A stretch of DNA of 46,144 bases from an uncultured Muribaculaceae bacterium (GCA_910576775.1 CAJTJV010000022.1:1-46144); one strand, 5' to 3'; counted from the stretch's first letter, positions 8,892-17,082 are shown. Notes: generated by a model from the letters alone, not told the origin. A program made the numbers and translations.

Positions 8892-8917
8892 ATATTTTTC
8901 TTTCAGAACAGGAAAAC

Positions 8918-9850
8918 ATGAAATTAAGGATTTTTTTATCGGCTGTCGCCTTGTCGACAGTTCTCATACTATCTGCACAACGTATACAACCACGTTTCAG
9001 TGAGGTGTACAGTCCTGATGTGCCTGCTACCGCACAGCTCTGTGGTAAAACAATTGATCTTGACCGTTCGGACTTATACGAGAAATTCGACCGCGAGTTG
9101 ACGTCTCTGGCATACACCCACGGAACCACAATGCTTATGATAAAGCGTGCCAACCGCTTTTTTCCCGAGATGGCGCCTATTCTTGAAGCAAACGGTGTTC
9201 CGTCGGATCTGCTTTATCTCGCTTGTGCCGAGAGCTCGCTCAATCCGCGGGCATATTCCCCGGCCAAAGCAGCCGGACTATGGCAGTTCATAGCTTCGGC
9301 GGCGAAGGAGTACGGCCTTGAGGTAAACGATGAAATAGATGAGCGGTATAATATCGAAAAGGCTACGGCGGCCGCTTGCCGCTATCTCAAGAAGGCCTAT
9401 AACCGCTACGGCGACTGGCCTTCGGCAATGGCTGCCTATAATGGCGGCATGGCACGTGTGGCGAAGGAGCTTGACGCTCAGGGTGCCGATACTTCGCTCG
9501 ATCTTTATCTTGCAGAGGAAACTACGCGCTATCCTTTCCGTATTATGGCTATCAAGACGATAATGGAGAATCCTTCCGCTTATGGCTATTATCTTCGCGA
9601 CGACCAGCTTTATCAGCCTCGCAAATACCGTACAGTTGAGGTGAACGGTCCGGTTGAGAGTTGGCCGGACTGGGCCGCTAAGCAGGGTATCAGTTATTCG
9701 ACGTTGCGTGAAGAAAATCCCTGGATTCGAGCCAAGAAGCTTACCAACAAGACAGGAAAGACTTATAAGGTGAGAATACCTGCAGAACAGTCAATGTCGA
9801 GGAAATCGGCCGGAACAAGGACATATAACAAAGCATGGGTGTCGCGGTGA
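8918..9850 (+). CDS. Lytic murein transglycosylase (MltD-like, SLT domain)
   Basis: Starting at the ATG at 8918 the protein is 310 residues with a signal peptide (MKLRIFLSAVALSTVLILSAQ). An upstream GTG at 8888 would add ten residues before it and is less likely. The SLT/lysozyme-like domain spans about residues 70-220. It contains the ES catalytic motif in LACAESSLNPRAYSPAKAAGLWQF near residues 105-128 and the AYNGG motif further on. The domain cleaves peptidoglycan glycan strands to 1,6-anhydro products in the periplasm. The C-terminal 80 or so residues contain a LysM-like wall-binding segment (SYSTLREENPWIRAKKLT). It is close behind the gliding-type secreted protein gene and just ahead of uvrA. 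Confidence 0.88.
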   Translation: MKLRIFLSAVALSTVLILSAQRIQPRFSEVYSPDVPATAQLCGKTIDLDRSDLYEKFDRELTSLAYTHGTTMLMIKRANRFFPEMAPILEANGVPSDLLYLACAESSLNPRAYSPAKAAGLWQFIASAAKEYGLEVNDEIDERYNIEKATAAACRYLKKAYNRYGDWPSAMAAYNGGMARVAKELDAQGADTSLDLYLAEETTRYPFRIMAIKTIMENPSAYGYYLRDDQLYQPRKYRTVEVNGPVESWPDWAAKQGISYSTLREENPWIRAKKLTNKTGKTYKVRIPAEQSMSRKSAGTRTYNKAWVSR

Positions 9851-9874
9851 CAGGATATTGTCCAATAGGATACA

Positions 9875-12760
9875 ATGAATATGATTAACATAAACGAGCA
9901 GGATATCGATTCCGGCTATCTGTCCGGTGGTGCTGTAGGAGATGACGGCGAACAAGGGTGTATAAGCGTAATTGGTGCCCGTGTCAACAATCTAAAGAAT
10001 ATAGATGTTGACATTCCGCACAACAGTCTTACTGTAATTACCGGTCTGAGTGGCAGCGGAAAGTCATCTCTTGCCTTCGATACGATCTTTGCAGAAGGCC
10101 AGCGACGATATATCGAGACTTTTTCAGCCTATGCCCGCAATATGCTCGGCACTCTTGAGCGTCCGGATGTCGACCGTATTTCCGGTCTTTGTCCGGTAAT
10201 CGCCATTGAGCAGAAGACTATCAACAAGAATCCTCGAAGCACCATCGGAACCACAACGGAAATCTATGATTTCCTGCGTCTGTTGTTCGCCCGTGCCGGC
10301 CATGCCCGGAGTTATCTTTCGGGTCGCGAGATGGTTAAATATACCGACGAGAGGATTGTGGATGAAATTCTTTCCCATTATGACGGGAAGAAAATTTATC
10401 TTCTCGCGCCGCTTGTCAAAAACCGCAAGGGGCATTACCGCGATCTTTTCGAGCAGCTGACACGCAAAGGCTACCTGCATGTCCGTGTCGACAGCGAGAT
10501 AAGAGAGATTGAACCCGGGATGCGTCTCGACCGCTATAAGAATCACTCCATAGAACTCGTAGTCGACCGACTGAAAGTTTCTGAAAAGGACCGAGAACGT
10601 CTGCAATCATCGGTGAGCAAGACCCTTTTGCAGGGCGACAAGGAGATGATGGTATATGATGTGGATAGCGACAGAATGGCACATTTCAGTCAGGAACTGA
10701 TGGATCCCGAAACCGGTTTGTCGTACCACGACCCGGCGCCACATAATTTTTCCTTCAACTCGCCGCAGGGAGCGTGTCCACGATGCAAAGGTCTTGGTTA
10801 TATAAATATTGTGGACCGTGCCAAGATTGTGCCTGACGAGAAACTCTCGATTGCAAAGGGAGCTATCGCCCCTCTTGGCAAATATACTGAGAATTTCACT
10901 TTCCAGCAGATCCGCGCTATTCTTGAAGGGAACGGTTTTACGATAAACACACCGTTTGCAGATCTGAGCGATGAAGTTGTCGATGATATTTTCAACGGCA
11001 GTACTTCCGTGCCGCGCCTTAAGGATAGTTCCTGGTCCTCAGTTGATTATTTCAAGACATTCGATGGCATTGTGAAATTCATCGAGCAGACCGGCGACGA
11101 AGATGCCGGTTATCAGGCCAAGAAATGGAGCGGACAGTACATCAGCCGTTGCACTTGTCCCGAATGCAATGGTGCGCGTCTCAATCGCGAAGCATTGCAT
11201 TTTTATGTCGACGGACACAATATCGCGGAGCTTGCCGCGATGGATATCGACACTCTTGCCGAATGGTCGTCCGGAGTGCTGGACCGACTCAGCGACCGAG
11301 ACCGCAAGATTGCCGCCGAGATTGTAAAGGAGATATCTACCCGTCTGCATTTTCTTGTCGATGTCGGTCTCGGATATCTTCAGCTCGACCGTGCGTCCGG
11401 TACACTGTCGGGTGGCGAGAGTCAGCGCATACGACTTGCTACGCAGCTTGGCTCTGAGCTTGTCAATGTGCTTTATATCCTTGATGAACCAAGTATTGGT
11501 CTCCATCAGCGCGATAACAGACGCCTTATCGATTCTCTAAAGCATCTGCGTGATGCATCGAATACAATTATTGTTGTGGAGCACGACAAGGAGATAATGC
11601 AGGAAGCCGACTATATTGTTGATATAGGACCCGGCGCCGGACGAAAGGGCGGAGAGGTTGTTTTCGCGGGTACGCCGCAGAAGCTCCTTGAAAGCAAAAC
11701 TCTTACTGCATCGTATCTGAACGGCGAAACCGAGATTTCCACTCCTGCCGAGCGACGCAAGGGCAATGGCAAGACTCTCCGACTTATAGGTGCCTCCGGA
11801 CACAATCTGCAAGATGTAGATTTCGAACTGCAATTAGGTACGCTTACTGTAGTTGCCGGAGTGTCGGGCAGCGGCAAGTCTTCGCTTGTCAACGGTACTC
11901 TACAGCCGATTCTCAGTGAACATTTCTATCGTTCTCTTGCTGTTCCTCTTCCCTATAAGTCAATAGATGGCATAGAGAATATCGATAAAGTGGTGACTGT
12001 CGACCAGTCGCCACTCGGTCGCACACCTCGTTCAAATCCTGCGACGTACACGGGTGTGTTCTCCGATATTCGCAGCTTGTTCGTGAATCTTCCCGAGGCC
12101 AAAATACGCGGCTATAAGCCCGGCCGCTTCTCTTTTAATGTCAGCGGCGGCCGATGCGAGGCATGTAAGGGTAACGGTTATAAGACAATAGAGATGAATT
12201 TCCTTCCGGATGTGCTTGTGCCGTGTGAGGAATGTCAGGGCAAACGTTATAACCGGGAGACTCTTGAGGTGCGTTTCAAAGGTAAATCTATTGCGGATGT
12301 TCTTGACATGACTATCAATCAGGCTGTGGATTTCTTCTCGGGCATCCCGAATATCTATAAGAAAATAAAGGTATTGCAGGATATCGGCCTTGGTTATATA
12401 AAGCTCGGACAGCCATCTTCTACGCTTTCCGGAGGCGAGAACCAGCGAGTGAAACTTGCGACCGAGCTTGCAAAACGTGATACCGGCCGTACACTTTTTA
12501 TCCTCGACGAACCTACAACAGGTCTGCATTTCGATGATATAAAGACTCTTATGTCGATTCTCAACCGACTTGTCGACCGTGGAAACACCGTACTTGTCAT
12601 AGAACATAATCTTGACGTGCTGCGACTCGCCGATTATATTGTCGATATGGGACCTGAGGGAGGCCGTGGCGGTGGTCGTATCATAGCTCAGGGGACCCCG
12701 GAGGAAATCGCATCCGGAAATTCTCCTTCCGCGCTTTTCCTCAGGGAAGAGGGCCTGTAG
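9875..12760 (+). CDS. uvrA: UvrABC excinuclease subunit A
   Basis: The 961-residue protein is the DNA-damage recognition ATPase of nucleotide excision repair; it forms a dimer and loads UvrB. Two ABC ATPase modules are visible: Walker A motifs GLSGSGKSSL near residue 56 and GVSGSGKSSL near residue 667, and signature motifs SGGESQRIRLA and SGGENQRVKLA. It also has the family zinc-binding Cys clusters (CPRCKGLGY, CPECNGAR, CEACKGNGY with CEECQGKRY). Length is normal. The start at 9875 gives about 28 residues before the conserved ISVIGARVNNLKNID segment. Some Bacteroidota have more than one uvrA gene; whether this is the only copy cannot be judged from this window. Confidence 0.97.
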   Translation: MNMININEQDIDSGYLSGGAVGDDGEQGCISVIGARVNNLKNIDVDIPHNSLTVITGLSGSGKSSLAFDTIFAEGQRRYIETFSAYARNMLGTLERPDVDRISGLCPVIAIEQKTINKNPRSTIGTTTEIYDFLRLLFARAGHARSYLSGREMVKYTDERIVDEILSHYDGKKIYLLAPLVKNRKGHYRDLFEQLTRKGYLHVRVDSEIREIEPGMRLDRYKNHSIELVVDRLKVSEKDRERLQSSVSKTLLQGDKEMMVYDVDSDRMAHFSQELMDPETGLSYHDPAPHNFSFNSPQGACPRCKGLGYINIVDRAKIVPDEKLSIAKGAIAPLGKYTENFTFQQIRAILEGNGFTINTPFADLSDEVVDDIFNGSTSVPRLKDSSWSSVDYFKTFDGIVKFIEQTGDEDAGYQAKKWSGQYISRCTCPECNGARLNREALHFYVDGHNIAELAAMDIDTLAEWSSGVLDRLSDRDRKIAAEIVKEISTRLHFLVDVGLGYLQLDRASGTLSGGESQRIRLATQLGSELVNVLYILDEPSIGLHQRDNRRLIDSLKHLRDASNTIIVVEHDKEIMQEADYIVDIGPGAGRKGGEVVFAGTPQKLLESKTLTASYLNGETEISTPAERRKGNGKTLRLIGASGHNLQDVDFELQLGTLTVVAGVSGSGKSSLVNGTLQPILSEHFYRSLAVPLPYKSIDGIENIDKVVTVDQSPLGRTPRSNPATYTGVFSDIRSLFVNLPEAKIRGYKPGRFSFNVSGGRCEACKGNGYKTIEMNFLPDVLVPCEECQGKRYNRETLEVRFKGKSIADVLDMTINQAVDFFSGIPNIYKKIKVLQDIGLGYIKLGQPSSTLSGGENQRVKLATELAKRDTGRTLFILDEPTTGLHFDDIKTLMSILNRLVDRGNTVLVIEHNLDVLRLADYIVDMGPEGGRGGGRIIAQGTPEEIASGNSPSALFLREEGL

Positions 12761-12800
12761 TTACGGCATGCTGAATAAATGTTAAATTCGTATTGCGTTT

Positions 12801-12830
12801 TTGTGGGTCCGGAAAAAGGTCGTACCTTTG
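12801..12830 (+). promoter_or_regulatory. Promoter for the SRP RNA
   Basis: TTG at 12801-12803 and TACCTTTG at 12823-12830 are spaced by 19 bases. The predicted start is about 12835-12837, exactly where the RNA's terminal stem begins. Confidence 0.75.
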
Positions 12831-12834
12831 CAGT

Positions 12835-12938
12835 CGGGTAAGTCCTATACGGCTTGCACTCCGAGAATTCCCCCAGGTCTTGACCGAAGCAAGGGTATCG
12901 GATTGAGCAGGCGCGATGTAGTAAGCTTACCCTTTTTT
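12835..12938 (+). ncRNA. ffs: Small signal recognition particle RNA (4.5S-like)
   Basis: A GGGTAAG at 12836-12842 pairs with CTTACCC at 12926-12932 as the closing helix, and six T residues follow (12933-12938) as terminator. The apical domain IV region contains CCCAGGTCTTGACCGAAGCAAGGG near 12872-12895 in broken form: the conserved AGG and AGCA symmetric-loop elements needed for Ffh binding. The 3' side has GGCGCGATGTAG, close to the bacterial SRP consensus. The RNA with Ffh and FtsY targets membrane proteins to the translocon. It is just upstream of the DUF2284 gene, whose ATG is only 8 bases beyond the T tract. Confidence 0.85.
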
Positions 12939-12946
12939 ATTTCCAT

Positions 12947-13444
12947 ATGTCTCTATTGAAATATTTTCAGATTCTGCGCGATAAAGGGGCGGATATAGTC
13001 AGGGAAATCAAACCTTCGGATATCAAAATTGCGCCATGGCCGATAATGAAATGCCGATATGGCTGCCCTAATTTCGGACATAACCGTTCGTGCCCGCCGT
13101 TTGCGCCGGCATATAATGAGACTCGTCGGATTATCGATTGCTACAGTTGCGCAATCCTTTTCAGTGTCCACGACATGGACGCCGGAACTCCTGCGGCTCT
13201 CGAGTGTATGCAAGCCCTTATTGCCGACGGGTATTATAAGGCAATAGCATTCGGTACGGGGCCTTGTCGCCGCTGCGAAAAATGTATTCCGGCCGATTGT
13301 CCGCATCCAAATGAGGTGATGCCGTCGCCGGAAGCATGTGGAATCGACCTTGTCGCAACAGTCCGTAACGCCGGCCTGCCAATCGACATGCCACCAAAGC
13401 CGGGCGCCGTTCTCAACTGCTACGGCCTCCTCCTGGTGGAATAA
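12947..13444 (+). CDS. DUF2284-type Cys-rich metal-binding protein
   Basis: The 165-residue protein resembles DUF2284 predicted metal-binding proteins. It has a Cys-rich N-terminal half (CRYGCPNFGHNRSCPPFAP near residues 37-55) and a second cluster (GPCRRCEKCIPADCPHP near 105-121), followed by CGIDLVATVRNAG and a C-terminal segment with a Cys. The paired Cys groups suggest binding of iron-sulfur or another metal; the biological role of the family is not established. The ATG at 12947 lies 8 bases after the SRP RNA terminator, so it may depend on read-through or on an unseen promoter. No neighbour suggests a specific pathway. Confidence 0.75.
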   Translation: MSLLKYFQILRDKGADIVREIKPSDIKIAPWPIMKCRYGCPNFGHNRSCPPFAPAYNETRRIIDCYSCAILFSVHDMDAGTPAALECMQALIADGYYKAIAFGTGPCRRCEKCIPADCPHPNEVMPSPEACGIDLVATVRNAGLPIDMPPKPGAVLNCYGLLLVE

Positions 13445-13464
13445 ATGGATTATAGCAATATATA

Positions 13465-13499
13465 ACAAAGGGAGGTTTCTTGTCGAGGCCTCCCATTGT
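13465..13499 (-). terminator. Possible hairpin terminator between DUF2284 and ackA genes
   Basis: 13465-13475 pairs with 13489-13499 with one A-A mismatch, including a perfect GGGAGG/CCTCCC core. It lies between convergent genes. No strong T tract is seen on either side, so it is a weak terminator candidate. Confidence 0.35.
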
Positions 13500-13519
13500 C
13501 GATTATTCCGAATAGAATA

Positions 13520-14725
13520 TTATTTCTTCACCAAAGCTGCGGTGTCGCGGGCGATGGTAAGTTCTTCGTCGGTGGGGATTACGCATACTTTGACACGAGA
13601 GCCGGGGGTAGATATCACTGTCTCGGTACCGCGGGTGCGGGCGTTTACCTCCTTGTCTATTTCCACTCCCATAAAGCCGAGTGTGGAACAGACGTCGGCG
13701 CGGAGCCCGGCCTGGTTCTCGCCTACACCGCCTGTGAATACGATGATGTCGACGCCTCCCATCTCGGCAGCGTAAGCACCGATATATTTGGTAATGCGGA
13801 GCATGTACATGTCAAGTGCGAGGCGGGCTCTTTCGTTTCCTTCCGCTATGGCGGCTTCAATCTCGCGCATGTCGTTGCTTACACCACTCACCCCGAGGAC
13901 GCCGCTCTCCTTGTTGATTATTGTCTGGAGCTGGTCGGCGCTGAGATGATGCTTGTTCATCAGGAAGGTAAGTGCACCGGGGTCGATGTCGCCTACGCGG
14001 GTGCCCATCATGAGACCTTCCACGGGTGTGAGTCCCATGGAGGTATCGACGCATTTGCCTCCCACAACGGCTGCCATGGATGCACCGTTGCCGATATGGC
14101 ATGTTATTATGCGTTGGTCTTTGATGTCGACGCCGAGGAATTCGCATACTCGCGAACTTACATAGCGGTGGCTGGTTCCGTGGAAGCCGTAGCGGCGCAC
14201 TCCGTCCTCGGTATAGAACTTATAGGGTATGGCGTACATGAATGCTTTTGCGGGCATTGTCTGGTGGAATGCCGTGTCGAATACGCCTACCTGCGGGACA
14301 TCCGGCATAAGAGCTGTAATTGCCTCGATGCCCGTCATGTTGGCCGGATTGTGGAGCGGGGCGATGTCGTAGCATTCGCGGATTTTCGCTTTCACGTCGT
14401 CGTTGATAAGCACGCTTTCACTGAATTTCTCACCTCCGTGTACCACGCGGTGGCCGACTGCATCAATCTCGTCGTAGCTTCTGATGCATCCGTCAACAGG
14501 GTCGGTGAGTTTGGCGAGGATAGCCTTCACAGCACCCTGATGGTCGGTTAGCCCGAGCATATCGGTAGCTTTTGAGCCATCGGCTTTCTTGAATTTGAGG
14601 AATCCGCCTTCAAGTCCGATTTTCTCTACGCCTCCTTCGGCAAGGGTTGTGTCATTTTTGCCTTCGAGGTCTATGAGTTTGTATTTTACCGAGCTGCTGC
14701 CCGAGTTGAGAACAAGTATTTTCAT
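13520..14725 (-). CDS. ackA: Acetate kinase
   Basis: The 401-residue protein has the acetokinase signatures LVLNSGSSSVKYKL near the N-terminus and RYGFHGTSHRYVS in the middle, with GNGASMAAV and VFTGGVGENQAGLR further on. It interconverts acetyl phosphate and ADP with acetate and ATP, the final step of acetate fermentation. Its ATG directly follows the pta stop codon, so pta and ackA form a tightly coupled operon read on the minus strand. The length is normal for the family. It is distinct from the butyrate kinase at 939-2162. Confidence 0.97.
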   Translation of the reverse strand: MKILVLNSGSSSVKYKLIDLEGKNDTTLAEGGVEKIGLEGGFLKFKKADGSKATDMLGLTDHQGAVKAILAKLTDPVDGCIRSYDEIDAVGHRVVHGGEKFSESVLINDDVKAKIRECYDIAPLHNPANMTGIEAITALMPDVPQVGVFDTAFHQTMPAKAFMYAIPYKFYTEDGVRRYGFHGTSHRYVSSRVCEFLGVDIKDQRIITCHIGNGASMAAVVGGKCVDTSMGLTPVEGLMMGTRVGDIDPGALTFLMNKHHLSADQLQTIINKESGVLGVSGVSNDMREIEAAIAEGNERARLALDMYMLRITKYIGAYAAEMGGVDIIVFTGGVGENQAGLRADVCSTLGFMGVEIDKEVNARTRGTETVISTPGSRVKVCVIPTDEELTIARDTAALVKK

Positions 14726-15742
14726 TTAATCGAGATTTTTTATGCCTATGGCCTGGTTACAGGTTATTATGATTGTTTTGTAGATGTCCTCTGGGAAACA
14801 GCCACGCGAGAGATCGTTGACCGGTGCTGCGAGTCCTTGCAGGATTGGGCCTACTGCCTGTACGCCACCAAGACGCTGCACGAGTTTGTAGGCTATGTTG
14901 CCTACCTCGAGCGATGGGAAAACGAGCACGTTGGCACGACCCGACAGAGGACTGTTAGGTGCTTTCTGATTTGCTACCGAAGGCACGATGGCGGCGTCAG
15001 CCTGAAGCTCTCCGTCGAGGATAAGGCTCGGCTCCATGTTATGGGCGATGTTGCATGCTTCGATAACCTTGTCGACGGCAGGACTTTTTGCGGAGCCTTT
15101 TGTCGAGAATGAAAGCATGGCTACGTGGGGTGTGATTCCTGCGATGTCGCGTGCCGTACGGGCGGTAGAAATCGCAATCTGGGCGAGTTCCGCCGATGTG
15201 GGCATGGGTACTACGGCACAGTCGGCGAAGATAAGGATGCCGTTTGTCCCGAAATTGAGGCCTTTCGGGAGAACCATGATGAACGCGCCGGAAACGACAC
15301 TGATCCCGGGCAGAGTCTTTATTATCTGAAACGCCGGGCGGAGAACGTTGCCCGTAGTGTTGAGCGCGCCGGCAACCTGTCCGTCGGCATCTCCGGCCTT
15401 CACCATAAGACAGCCGAGATAAAGAGGATTAGTGGCTGTCATGCATGCTTCGTCCATTGTTACGCCCTTGCTTTTGCGGAGTTCATAGAACAGGGGCGCA
15501 TAGCGGTCGATAACATCTTTGTCGGCCGGATTGACAATGGTGGCCTTCTCTATATTTGGTAGCTTGAGGTCTTTGGCGAGTTGTAGAATTTCGTTACGGT
15601 CGCCTAAAAGGGTTATATTTGCAAGGCCGTCGGCGATGATGCGGTCGGCCGCTGTAAGAGTTCTCGTTTCGAGGCCTTCCGGAAGTACTATCCTTTGCGG
15701 ATGTTTGCGAGCTTTGGCTGTGAGGTGTTCAAATAATTCCAT
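14726..15742 (-). CDS. pta: Phosphate acetyltransferase
   Basis: The product from the ATG at 15742 is 338 residues, the short single-domain form. A longer frame starting at 15781 would begin upstream of the -7 box at 15769-15776, so the shorter start (MELFEHLTAKARKHPQ) is preferred. Family blocks visible include RIVLPEGLETRTLTAADRI near residues 17-35, the TATNPLYLGCLMVKAGDADG segment in parts, and GPILQGLAAPVNDLSRGC near the C-terminus. It converts acetyl-CoA and phosphate to acetyl phosphate plus CoA, supplying the acetate kinase encoded immediately downstream. Confidence 0.96.
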   Translation of the reverse strand: MELFEHLTAKARKHPQRIVLPEGLETRTLTAADRIIADGLANITLLGDRNEILQLAKDLKLPNIEKATIVNPADKDVIDRYAPLFYELRKSKGVTMDEACMTATNPLYLGCLMVKAGDADGQVAGALNTTGNVLRPAFQIIKTLPGISVVSGAFIMVLPKGLNFGTNGILIFADCAVVPMPTSAELAQIAISTARTARDIAGITPHVAMLSFSTKGSAKSPAVDKVIEACNIAHNMEPSLILDGELQADAAIVPSVANQKAPNSPLSGRANVLVFPSLEVGNIAYKLVQRLGGVQAVGPILQGLAAPVNDLSRGCFPEDIYKTIIITCNQAIGIKNLD

Positions 15743-15768
15743 GTCAGGATGCTGTTGGTTACACGCTG

Positions 15769-15776
15769 CAAAGTTA
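15769..15776 (-). promoter_or_regulatory. -7 promoter element for pta-ackA
   Basis: On the minus strand this is TAACTTTG, fitting TAnnTTTG. It lies 26 bases before the ATG at 15742 and rules out the longer 15781 start as the translated one. No clear TTG is seen at the -33 position. Confidence 0.55.
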
Positions 15777-15934
15777 CACAAAAAATTCCCTTATCTCTTT
15801 TTTGAAAGCAATAAATTATCGGAAAGATAATGTGACAGATGAACAATGGGCGTCTACCGTTTGTTGGAATTTCACAGGCTTGAAAAACCCGTATTATTTC
15901 GTCTTATTTTGAAGAAACTCTAAACATTACGCAA

Positions 15935-16099
15935 ATGTCTGACTCCCGAATAAAAAAAAGAAACAAAACCTCAGTCTGGATTGCTATAGGTGCCATATTT
16001 CTTATCATTCTTCTTATTTTATGGCTCACTTTCGCCGATCTTACCGGCAATACTGATGTCGCTGCATTTCTGGCGCCCTATATTGTAAATCACCCTTAG
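15935..16099 (+). CDS. Small single-pass membrane protein (54 residues)
   Basis: An ATG at 15935 opens a 54-residue frame. It has a basic N-terminus (RIKKRNK, residues 5-11), a hydrophobic helix (about 14-34) and a short acidic-to-neutral tail ending in a TAG. It stops 12 bases before the next gene, another small membrane protein, so the two are probably cotranscribed. It has no recognised family. Evidence for it being real is the basic-plus-hydrophobic pattern, the length without stops and the tight spacing. Confidence 0.55.
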   Translation: MSDSRIKKRNKTSVWIAIGAIFLIILLILWLTFADLTGNTDVAAFLAPYIVNHP

Positions 16100-16111
16100 T
16101 ATTTCAGTATT

Positions 16112-16414
16112 ATGGATGCAATTATTACAATATCACCTGAAAAGGTCGGAGTTCTCATATGGATTATATGGGGGCTGATCGGAGTTGTCTCCGCGTTGTT
16201 CGCACAGCGTTTCATGCCCTACCGCCAAATGTTGGCTTTCAATATTATAATCTCCGTTGTCGCTGCTTGTATCGGTGGATTCCTTTCGGTTCAATATGTA
16301 GGCGGCACCACCATGATGCTCTTTTTTATCTCCATCCTCGGCGCCATATTTGCCGCCGGCATCATTCTCTGGATAATAGGAGCATTGACAATGCATTTCT
16401 CAAACAGGCAATAA
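16112..16414 (+). CDS. GlsB/YeaQ/YmgE-like small membrane protein
   Basis: The 100-residue protein has three hydrophobic helices (about 15-30, 42-60 and 68-92). The WIIWGLIGVVSALFAQRFMP segment and the IGGFLS segment resemble the GlsB/YeaQ/YmgE (transglycosylase-associated) stress membrane protein family, which is small and Gly-rich. The third helix is longer than in E. coli YeaQ. It sits in the inner membrane; its function is not established. It follows the 54-residue gene by 12 bases and ends in a good terminator at 16443-16473. Confidence 0.55.
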   Translation: MDAIITISPEKVGVLIWIIWGLIGVVSALFAQRFMPYRQMLAFNIIISVVAACIGGFLSVQYVGGTTMMLFFISILGAIFAAGIILWIIGALTMHFSNRQ

Positions 16415-16442
16415 GTTCGTATCAACAATTATTGAGATATCA

Positions 16443-16473
16443 CGTTGCGGCAAACCTCTCCGCAGCGTTTTTT
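16443..16473 (+). terminator. Rho-independent terminator after the small membrane proteins
   Basis: CGTTGCGG at 16443-16450 pairs with CCGCAGCG at 16460-16467 (one G-U). It is followed by six T residues at 16468-16473. It closes the plus-strand unit and marks the left edge of the accessory island. Confidence 0.85.
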
Positions 16474-16521
16474 ATAATCATTATCATTCAAACAAGAAGA
16501 TGTTATTTCAGGATTTTTGAT

Positions 16522-16529
16522 TAAATTTG
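16522..16529 (+). promoter_or_regulatory. -7 element ahead of the structured element
   Basis: TAAATTTG fits TAnnTTTG. A start about 6 bases downstream would place a UUCG hairpin (AAGC at 16537-16540, loop TTCG, GCTT at 16545-16548) at the 5' end. No clear TTG is present at -33. Confidence 0.4.
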
Positions 16530-16534
16530 CAATC

Positions 16535-16773
16535 GAAAGCTTCGGCTTGACATATTGAAAAGCGTTTTTGCTTTATCCTTCACCACGAAATCGCCAATTT
16601 CATAAATCCTGAGGGCATAAGCAGTTATAAAACGCTCATGCTTGTCGTTTATCCACTCCCCGACAAGGGGCTACGAGATATAGCGATATGGCGTGGGAGT
16701 GGACTGTTTATTTCAGGATAGGCGTTTGGCGATGCCCGTGGTGAGATAAACCGAACATCGTTCCACGCTTTTC
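16535..16773 (+). ncRNA. Candidate structured RNA with long nested stem and a three-way junction
   Basis: Nested pairings run through the element: GAAAAGCGT (16557-16565) with 16765-16773; TTTATC (16572-16577) with 16745-16750; CACCACG (16581-16587) with 16737-16743; TCGCCAA (16591-16597) with 16726-16732; and ATCCTGA (16606-16612) with 16713-16719. The interior holds two hairpins: AAGCA (16619-16623) with 16639-16643, and TCCACTCCC (16652-16660) with 16695-16703. A competing CCCC/GGGG pairing (16658-16661 with 16667-16670) could switch the last one. It does not match tmRNA, RNase P or SRP signals. It may be a 6S-like or other regulatory RNA, a palindromic MITE-like element, or part of the island's machinery. 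No reading frame of note occurs inside. Confidence 0.5.
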
Positions 16774-16839
16774 TTGTATTTACATAATAATATATTTCCG
16801 TGGTGGAGCGAAGCGGCGAATTGTCATATAAAAGTAGGC

Positions 16840-17082
16840 ATGGTTCATGTTGGTATGCTTGTTAAAGACGTGTTTGATAGACAACCAAAGCATGTTACTG
16901 TTATTTGGTTGGCCGAGCAACTTAATTGTCGCCGCAATAATATTTACAATATATTTCGTCGTCCAACGATTGATACAGAATTGCTTGAACGTTTATCAAA
17001 AGCTTTAAACCATAATTTTTTCAAGGATATCGCAGTTTTATTGGATGAACGTAATAGCGGTAGAACTACCGGTGTATTGTAA
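16840..17082 (+). CDS. Small XRE-type helix-turn-helix regulator
   Basis: From the ATG at 16840 the product is 80 residues. The upstream frame from 16774 adds 22 residues that do not look like the family. The protein has a helix-turn-helix (about residues 18-60, with VIWLAEQLNCRRNNIYNIFRRPTIDTELLERLSKAL) like the small Bacteroidota XRE-type regulators that keep the HVGxLI-like N-terminus and an NFFKD-like C-terminus. It lies between the structured element and the membrane/GTPase operon. A natural inference is that it regulates one or both, possibly at the AATAAT...ATTATT inverted repeat at 17159-17176. Direct DNA-binding evidence is absent. Confidence 0.7.
   Translation: MVHVGMLVKDVFDRQPKHVTVIWLAEQLNCRRNNIYNIFRRPTIDTELLERLSKALNHNFFKDIAVLLDERNSGRTTGVL

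Noticed and set aside
8888..8917. GTG start of the lytic transglycosylase
   Set aside because: The ATG at 8918 begins a typical signal peptide; the GTG adds ten residues that disrupt it.
15743..15781. Longer pta start at 15781
   Set aside because: The -7 element at 15769-15776 would be inside the coding region, and the extra 13 residues do not resemble the family's N-terminus.
16557..16773. Retron-type msr-msd region
   Set aside because: The nested hairpins suggest it, but no reverse transcriptase gene lies near; the next genes are an 80-residue HTH protein and a membrane protein.
16557..16773. tmRNA or RNase P RNA
   Set aside because: No T-loop-like GTTCAAATCC, no tag reading frame and no RNase P conserved core blocks are visible.
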